NCBI GenBank assembly: GCA_031398915.1
Contig: JANNOG010000075.1
Location: 1 to 64,000, forward strand
Reading direction: 5' to 3'
DNA: 64,000 nt
From: JANNOG01 sp031398915
GTDB taxonomy: Bacteria; Actinomycetota; Actinomycetes; Actinomycetales; JBBAYJ01
This document shows positions 60,381 to 64,000 of this stretch, piece by piece. The notes below the pieces were generated by a model. The model made no database searches, had not been told where the DNA came from, and saw only the letters and a list, made by a program, of their open reading frames with translations. The position numbers and the translations under genes were made by a program. How positions within the stretch are numbered: position 1 is the stretch's first letter; every line of letters starts with the position of its first letter.

Positions 60381-60962
60381 GTGAATCGGGCCGGCTCCAT
60401 GATCGGCGGTCTCGCCGTCACCATCGCCACGCTCCTGATCGTCTCCGCATGCGGGGGGACGTCCGGCTCGGCGTCATCGCAGGCAGCGGTCACATCGACC
60501 TCAACCGAGGAGTCGATGACGGACGAGTCGGTGACCGAGGAGTCGCCGGACGCTGCGGCCGGGGTCGACCTCGACTTCACCGCGACCACCCTCGACGGTG
60601 CGACGTTCGAGGGCGCCACCCTGGCCGGGGAGCCCGCGCTGTTGTGGTTCTGGGCTCCCTGGTGTCCCACCTGCGCCGGTCAGGCGGACCACATCAGCGA
60701 GGTCGCCGACACCTACGCGGGCAAGGTGAACGTGGTCGGGGTCGTGGGACTGGATCAGGCCGACGCCATGCGCACGTTCGTCGAGGATCGTGGGGTCGAC
60801 AACTTCGTCCACCTCTCCGACGAGGCCGGCGTCGTGTGGCAGCGGTTCGGTATCACGTCCCAGAGCACCTACGTCGTCCTGGATGCCGACGGTGTCGTCG
60901 TGGCGCAGGGCGTCCTCAGCGAGGACGATCTCGACCAGGCCGTGTCGGACGCGCTGGCCTGA
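60381..60962 (+). CDS. TlpA/ResA-like thioredoxin-fold lipoprotein
   Basis: 193 residues from the GTG at 60381, chosen because AAGGGGAG lies at the right distance; the frame is open to 60342 but that runs into the inverted repeat. Lipobox IVSAC near residue 24, acidic Ser/Thr linker, then thioredoxin fold at about 65-193. Redox motif FWAPWCPTCAGQ (CxxC) is intact, with cis-Pro region replaced by SQSTYVVLDADG. Extracytoplasmic thiol-disulfide oxidoreductase, reduced by the CcdA-like protein encoded next. Confidence 0.92.
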   Translation: MNRAGSMIGGLAVTIATLLIVSACGGTSGSASSQAAVTSTSTEESMTDESVTEESPDAAAGVDLDFTATTLDGATFEGATLAGEPALLWFWAPWCPTCAGQADHISEVADTYAGKVNVVGVVGLDQADAMRTFVEDRGVDNFVHLSDEAGVVWQRFGITSQSTYVVLDADGVVVAQGVLSEDDLDQAVSDALA

Positions 60963-60975
60963 TCGAACCCCGCCG

Positions 60976-61887
60976 ATGCTCGATGCCCCGTTCGGACTGG
61001 CCCTCGCAGCCGGAATGGTTGCCGCCGTCAATCCGTGCGGCTTCGCCCTGCTCCCCGCCTACCTGTCCCTGCTGGTCGTCGGCGAGACGCCCGGACGCGT
61101 CGCCGCCGTCGGCCGCGCACTCGTGGCCACAGCCGCCATGACGGCCGGTTTCTCGGGTGTCTTCCTGATATTCGGATTGGCAGTGGTCCCGGTCGCCGGC
61201 GAGATCCAGGGTCGCCTCCCATGGGTGACCATCGCCATCGGTGCCCTCCTGGTGCTGCTGGGGGCTTGGCTGGCGACCGGTCGTGAACTACCCGGCATGC
61301 AATTGCCGCGCCCCGGCGGCCGGGCGATCAGCAGGAATCCCTGGTCGATGGCGGTATTCGGGTTCGCCTACGCGATCGCCTCGCTCAGCTGCACCATCGG
61401 ACCCTTCCTGGCGATCGTCGTGACCTCGTTCCGCGCCGGGTCCGTCGTCTCGGGGCTCGGACTGTTCGCCGCCTACGCGGTGGGGATGGGCGTCACCGTC
61501 GGCATCGCGGCCATCGCCGTCGCGCTCGCACAAGGCGCGCTGGTCAGGCGGCTGCGCCGCGCCGCGCCGGTCATCTCCCGCGTCGGTGGCGTGCTCCTGA
61601 TGGTCGCGGGCGCCTACGTGGCCTATTACGGCTGGTGGGAGACCCGCGTCCTGGCCGGGGCACCCGCTGAGGACCCGATCGTCACCACGGTGCTGGAGGT
61701 GCAACGCCGCCTCTCCGAAGGCCTCGGGTCGCTCGGCTTCGGAGTGCTGCTCACCGTGTTCGTGGCGCTGTGCGCGGTCGCCCTCGTGCTCGTCCTGGTG
61801 GCGCGCCGCTCACCTGCTCGCGGCCAGCACGACCCAGACCCCGCCCTGCCCGATGAGGAGCGTCACTATAGCGAGGACCGCCGGTAA
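60976..61887 (+). CDS. CcdA/DsbD-family membrane thiol-electron transporter
   Basis: 303 residues from the ATG at 60976, 13 nt after the TlpA-like gene. About seven membrane helices. The two conserved Cys are in VAAVNPCGFALLPAYLSLL and ASLSCTIGPFLAIV, the pair that carries electrons across the membrane. It passes reducing power from cytoplasmic thioredoxin to the TlpA-like lipoprotein. No cytochrome c maturation genes are nearby, so the target may be general extracytoplasmic thiols. Its 3' end overlaps the convergent UbiA gene by 78 nt. Confidence 0.92.
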   Translation: MLDAPFGLALAAGMVAAVNPCGFALLPAYLSLLVVGETPGRVAAVGRALVATAAMTAGFSGVFLIFGLAVVPVAGEIQGRLPWVTIAIGALLVLLGAWLATGRELPGMQLPRPGGRAISRNPWSMAVFGFAYAIASLSCTIGPFLAIVVTSFRAGSVVSGLGLFAAYAVGMGVTVGIAAIAVALAQGALVRRLRRAAPVISRVGGVLLMVAGAYVAYYGWWETRVLAGAPAEDPIVTTVLEVQRRLSEGLGSLGFGVLLTVFVALCAVALVLVLVARRSPARGQHDPDPALPDEERHYSEDRR

Positions 61888-62757
61888 TGGCGGCCGGCGG
61901 GCCAGTGACACCGCAGCCCACACCGACAGCGGCAACGCCGGGAGCGCTGCCACAGCCCACGCCCATGGCACCGAGCCCCCTTCGTCACCGGATCCGAGGC
62001 CCAGCACGGCCAGTGCCGCGATCACGCCGTACGCGACGGCGGTCACCGCGAGCGCGACACCTCGCGCCATGGGTGGCCGAAGCCGGACGGCGAGGGTGAG
62101 TTTGCCGGTGATCCGATCCGCGTCCCGGTCGGCCCACTGGGTCTCGAGCAGGTTGACGAAGACGAGCAGCGCGAAGGGCACGAAGATCAGCACGTCGCGG
62201 ATGGTCACGGTGCCGGTGGCGGCGGCCACGCCGAACACGGGGAGCAGCAGGCCACCCAGCAGCGCGTTGGCGACCTCGCCCGTACCGTGTCGAGACAGCG
62301 GCCATGGACCGACCGAGTACGACCAGCCGCCCACGAGACCGACCACCAGGAGCACGGCGACGAGCCCGTTGATCGCTCCTGCCCCCGCGGCCCCCGCGGC
62401 CCCCGCGGCCAGCACCGCAAGGGCTGCCGCAGCCATGACAACCGCCGCGACCCCAGGCACCGTGCGGGTCAGTCCCAGATCGGTGAGCGCGCCGCTGCCG
62501 CCCGAGAATGCGGTCCGCGTCGTCATGGCGTCGGTTTCTGCGTCCGCGTACTCGTTGACGAAGTGGACGCTGAGCGCAGTGGGAACGAGAGCTGCCGCTG
62601 CCCAGACCACGGCTCGAAGGTCCACACTGCCCACTCGTACCGCCCCAGCAGCGGCACCGACGGCGAAGACGACGAGGATGAGGAGAACCTGTTCGGGTCG
62701 ACTCATCCGCCACAGACCCACCACCAGCCGATACCCGCGAATCGCGGGCGGTGTCAT
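61810..62757 (-). CDS. UbiA-family prenyltransferase
   Basis: 315 residues from the ATG at 62757; the open frame beyond to 62997 lies over a divergent gene. About nine helices. The two Asp-rich, Mg-pyrophosphate-binding motifs are NEYADAETDA (variant of NDxxDxxxD) and ETQWADRDADRITGKLT. The family attaches prenyl chains to aromatic or other acceptors, for example in menaquinone or heme A synthesis; the acceptor cannot be deduced, and it is not an obvious MenA because of the NEYADAETD form. Confidence 0.88.
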   Translation of the reverse strand: MTPPAIRGYRLVVGLWRMSRPEQVLLILVVFAVGAAAGAVRVGSVDLRAVVWAAAALVPTALSVHFVNEYADAETDAMTTRTAFSGGSGALTDLGLTRTVPGVAAVVMAAAALAVLAAGAAGAAGAGAINGLVAVLLVVGLVGGWSYSVGPWPLSRHGTGEVANALLGGLLLPVFGVAAATGTVTIRDVLIFVPFALLVFVNLLETQWADRDADRITGKLTLAVRLRPPMARGVALAVTAVAYGVIAALAVLGLGSGDEGGSVPWAWAVAALPALPLSVWAAVSLARRPPLPAVLAIVTLLIGQGGVWVVLAASR

Positions 62758-62775
62758 GGTCGCCAGACTAAGCAG

Positions 62776-63141
62776 GTGCCTCACCGGTCCGATCGCCTCG
62801 TGTGGGACCTCGTCGTCGTGGGCGGCGGCAGCGCAGGTCTCGTCGCTGCGCACACGGCCGCTGAGCTCGGCGCCCGCGTCCTGCTCGTCGAGCGGGCACG
62901 GACAGGCGGAGAGTGCCTGTGGACGGGATGCGTGCCGAGCAAGGCACTGCTCGGCGCGGCCGCGCATGTCGCTGCCCTGCGTCGAGATGTCGGCCACGCC
63001 TCCGCAGGACAGGTCACGGTCGACTTCGGGGCGGTCAGTGGCTTCGGGCGGGCCTCAGCCACCTCGCTTATCATTGGCAACGGCGTGCCGGGAAGTCTGG
63101 TCGGCGGTCCCCTTCGTCGACCCCGAGGAGTCCCGCCGTGA
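62776..63141 (+). pseudogene. Truncated FAD-dependent disulfide oxidoreductase (MerA/Lpd-like N terminus)
   Basis: From a GTG at 62776 the first 80 or so residues are a perfect class I pyridine nucleotide-disulfide oxidoreductase start: DLVVVGGGSAGLVAAHTAAELGARVLLVE, then redox motif GGECLWTGCVPSKALLGAA. After GQVTVDFGAV homology ends and the frame continues 35 residues to a stop at 63141. About 370 residues of the usual enzyme are missing. The downstream NhaA start overlaps the stop, so a deletion probably fused the remnant to the region before nhaA. Confidence 0.8.
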
Positions 63142-64000
63142 CCAGCCCGCCACCCGTGCCCACCCCCCCGACACGGCTGTTCGGCCGGGGCTCCCGGCCG
63201 CAGACGCAACGCATCTCCGACGTGCTGCGCACGGAGACGGTGGGTGGGGCGCTGCTGCTGGCGGCCGCCGTCATCGCGCTGGTGTGGGCGAACTCGCCGT
63301 GGTCGTCGGCCTATGCCGGCCTGCGGGACACCCAGATCGGCCCAGCTGCCCTGCAACTCGACCTGACCCTGGGGCAGTGGGCCGCCGACGGACTGCTCGC
63401 CATCTTCTTCTTCGTTGCCGGGCTGGAGCTCAAGCGAGAGTTCGTCGCCGGCAGCCTGCGCGACCCGCGTCGGGCTGTCGTGCCGGTGGCCGCCGCCATC
63501 GCAGGGATGGCCGTCCCAGCCACCCTCTACGTCCTGGTGAACCTCTCCTCCCCAGACGGGGGGGCGCTGCGAGGGTGGGCGATCCCGACGGCGACGGACA
63601 TCGCCTTCGCGGTCGCGGTCCTGGCGGTCATCGGCAGCCATCTGCCCCCCGCCCTGCGGACGTTCGTGCTCACGCTGGCGGTCGTGGACGACCTCCTGGC
63701 GATCACGATCATCGCGTTCTTCTACACCAGCGATCTCGAGGTCGTGCCGCTGCTGCTGTCGCTGCTCGTCATCGCCGCCTTCGGGGTCGCCGTCCAGCGA
63801 GGGATCCGCTCGTGGTGGCTCCTCGTCCCGCTGGCGATGGTGGCCTGGGCGCTGATGCATGCCTCGGGCATCCATGCCACGGTCGCGGGTGTCCTGCTGG
63901 GTTTCACCGTGCCGGTGATCCGCAGCCGTGGAGCAGGTGGACCGGATGCCGGGCCTGGGATGGCCGAGCGTTTCGAGCATCTGTGGCGGCCGCTGTCCGC
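63138..64000 (+). CDS. nhaA: NhaA-type Na+/H+ antiporter (3' end cut by window edge)
   Basis: 287 residues visible from the GTG at 63138, with GAGGAG ahead. NhaA signatures: TVGGALLLAAAVIALVWANSPW, LAIFFFVAGLELKREFVAG, AIPTATDIAFAVAVLAVIG and the double Asp ion site in LTLAVVDDLLAITIIAFFY. A basic Pro-rich cytoplasmic N terminus of about 30 residues precedes the first helix. Exports sodium in exchange for protons at alkaline pH. The frame runs open to the end of the window. Confidence 0.95.
   Translation, partial: MTSPPPVPTPPTRLFGRGSRPQTQRISDVLRTETVGGALLLAAAVIALVWANSPWSSAYAGLRDTQIGPAALQLDLTLGQWAADGLLAIFFFVAGLELKREFVAGSLRDPRRAVVPVAAAIAGMAVPATLYVLVNLSSPDGGALRGWAIPTATDIAFAVAVLAVIGSHLPPALRTFVLTLAVVDDLLAITIIAFFYTSDLEVVPLLLSLLVIAAFGVAVQRGIRSWWLLVPLAMVAWALMHASGIHATVAGVLLGFTVPVIRSRGAGGPDAGPGMAERFEHLWRPLS

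Noticed and set aside
1..64000. CRISPR array, tRNA, rRNA or insertion sequence
   Set aside because: No spaced direct repeats, cloverleaf-like segments, rRNA signatures or transposase motifs were seen on either strand.

Overview
The window is high-GC DNA (roughly 70 percent by eye), densely packed, with many GTG/TTG starts and 4-nt ATGA/GTGA gene overlaps. Lipoproteins, exported proteins, an MprAB-like two-component pair and many XRE, TetR, MarR, GntR and AraC regulators point to a soil- or environment-type actinobacterium. Genus cannot be told from the sequence alone. No rRNA, tRNA, CRISPR array or insertion sequence was seen.

Layout. 1-1082: an ECF sigma factor running off the left edge, behind an exported protein. 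1330-6694: a five-gene envelope efflux operon (lipoprotein, HlyD/peptidoglycan-binding adaptor, MacB-like ATPase, FtsX-like permease, second adaptor). 6714-8415: a membrane protein divergent from a TetR repressor with two matching operators. 8308-12438: histidine kinase, response regulator and an ABC-2 exporter on the minus strand. 12533-14843: secreted thermonuclease, XRE regulator, divergent VOC protein. 15080-19368: a CUT1 sugar importer (no ATPase) with a GH130 mannoside phosphorylase-like enzyme. 19422-27995: ArsR/SRPBCC pair, class III aminotransferase, exported thrombospondin-3-type protein, MarR/MFS divergon, and an XRE-cupin regulator divergent from a thioredoxin reductase-like/methyltransferase fusion.

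28177-50811 is the most striking part. A flavin monooxygenase and a frameshifted phytoene-dehydrogenase-like flavoprotein precede a catabolic cluster: a three-subunit molybdenum hydroxylase with CoxG-like protein, an ACMSD-type amidohydrolase, an Ldh_2 reductase, a second phytoene-dehydrogenase-like flavoprotein, an SDR, a TfdB/PheA-type FAD monooxygenase, two cupins, RidA, an FAA hydrolase, a GntR/FCD regulator, a full Liv-type ABC importer and a last SDR. Three related sites built on TGATCA lie in front of the three plus-strand transcription units (31387, 37005, 45149). They suggest one regulon, probably under the GntR protein, for uptake and breakdown of an aromatic or N-heteroaromatic acid. 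The substrate is unknown.

50929-54326: an AraC regulator, a NarL-type two-component system, and a spacer with nested inverted repeats. 54327-60143: a locally less GC-rich stretch with an exported protein, a TIGR03086-like protein, a damaged gene, and a tightly coupled four-gene operon (HTH-TPR regulator, SLOG-like nucleotide-sensing domain protein, 69-aa protein, SDR) that I regard as the best candidate for an undescribed signalling or response system. 60381-64000: TlpA-like thioredoxin lipoprotein with CcdA, a UbiA prenyltransferase, a truncated flavoprotein disulfide reductase, and NhaA running off the right edge.
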